From Gammaproteobacteria bacterium UBA6968 (lineage in GTDB: Bacteria > Pseudomonadota > Gammaproteobacteria > Pseudomonadales > Azotimanducaceae): a stretch of 5,750 nucleotides of DNA. The DNA lies in contig DJYW01000158.1 in assembly GCA_002450255.1 (NCBI GenBank), positions 33,464 through 39,213 on the forward strand. The letters run 5' to 3'. The notes under the pieces were generated by a model that saw nothing but the letters and a program-made list of their open reading frames with translations, made no database searches and was not told the DNA's origin. Positions 5,505 through 5,750 of the stretch are shown one piece after another. The position numbers and the translations under genes were made by a program. Each line of letters begins with the position of its first letter. Positions within the stretch are counted from its first letter, which is position 1.

Positions 5505-5750
5505 ATGGAAAGGCTCAATCAGAAAGAAATCGCGCCGAGTCAAGCCAACCAAACAGCAACCATTCCAGCAGAGTCTAACGAGACTGCGCCAGACTGCAGC
5601 GAACAGGCTTCCACGAAAAGCATGGATAATCCAGAGACCGACCCAACCCAATCGTCCAAACCTTTTAGTAACGGGGCTGAAAGGGCATCTGTTGCCGAGC
5701 GACATTCGGATCAAACCGGTTCTGACACGACTTCTGGGCCTGGACTTGGG
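5505..5750 (+). CDS. N-terminal part of an unrecognised protein with a disordered, acidic start (runs off the window)
   Basis: An open frame of 82 codons starts at ATG 5505, after an in-frame TAA at 5484-5486, and has no stop before the window ends. The peptide is rich in Ser, Thr, Asn, Gln, Glu, Asp and Pro with almost no hydrophobic runs (for example ESNETAPDCSEQAST), so it is predicted to be disordered, and there is no signal peptide. Such extensions precede many unrelated domains, so the function cannot be read here. No ribosome site precedes the ATG; translation may be leaderless, or may start at the ATG for Met39. The gene diverges from the small membrane protein pair. Confidence 0.5.
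   Translation, partial: MERLNQKEIAPSQANQTATIPAESNETAPDCSEQASTKSMDNPETDPTQSSKPFSNGAERASVAERHSDQTGSDTTSGPGLG

Noticed and set aside
5496..5508. GCCGCCACATGG resembling a eukaryotic Kozak sequence
   Set aside because: All neighbouring genes are clearly bacterial; the match is coincidental.

Overview
The window looks like a stretch of chromosomal housekeeping DNA from a gammaproteobacterium of moderate GC content. The BolA, YaaA, TrhO and DUF1244 proteins read as ordinary members of families typical of that class. I see no insertion sequence, phage gene, tRNA, rRNA or CRISPR array. The assignment rests on remembered family motifs, not on a search.

Layout. On the minus strand, reading leftwards, are a PP2C-type protein phosphatase (2510 to 1812), bolA (1496 to 1152) and a 3'-truncated trhO tRNA-uridine hydroxylase that runs off the left edge (968 to 1). 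Gene-free DNA of 315 and 183 bases separates these three, so each probably has its own promoter. A likely bolA terminator overlaps the bolA stop codon. On the plus strand a probable operon starts from a good promoter near 2682-2709: yaaA (2810-3607), a DUF1244 gene (3629-3958) and a compact signal peptidase I (3995-4705), with gaps of 21 and 36 bases. Converging on it from the right is a two-gene minus-strand unit of small membrane proteins: a 56-residue one-helix protein (5359 to 5189), followed one base later by a protein of about 110 residues with two helices (5187 or 5163 to 4852). Divergent from this unit, an open frame encoding a low-complexity, probably disordered N-terminus starts at 5505 and leaves the window.

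How the genes relate. BolA (partner of monothiol glutaredoxin and [2Fe-2S] clusters), YaaA (limits free iron during peroxide stress) and TrhO (oxygen-dependent tRNA wobble hydroxylation) all touch iron or redox physiology in well-studied relatives. The linkage here may be chance. The least understood parts are the DUF1244 protein in the yaaA operon, the coupled pair of small membrane proteins, the helically phased short repeats between bolA and trhO, and the leader of yaaA, which contains tiny ORFs. I found no convincing new multi-gene system. These are modest leads.
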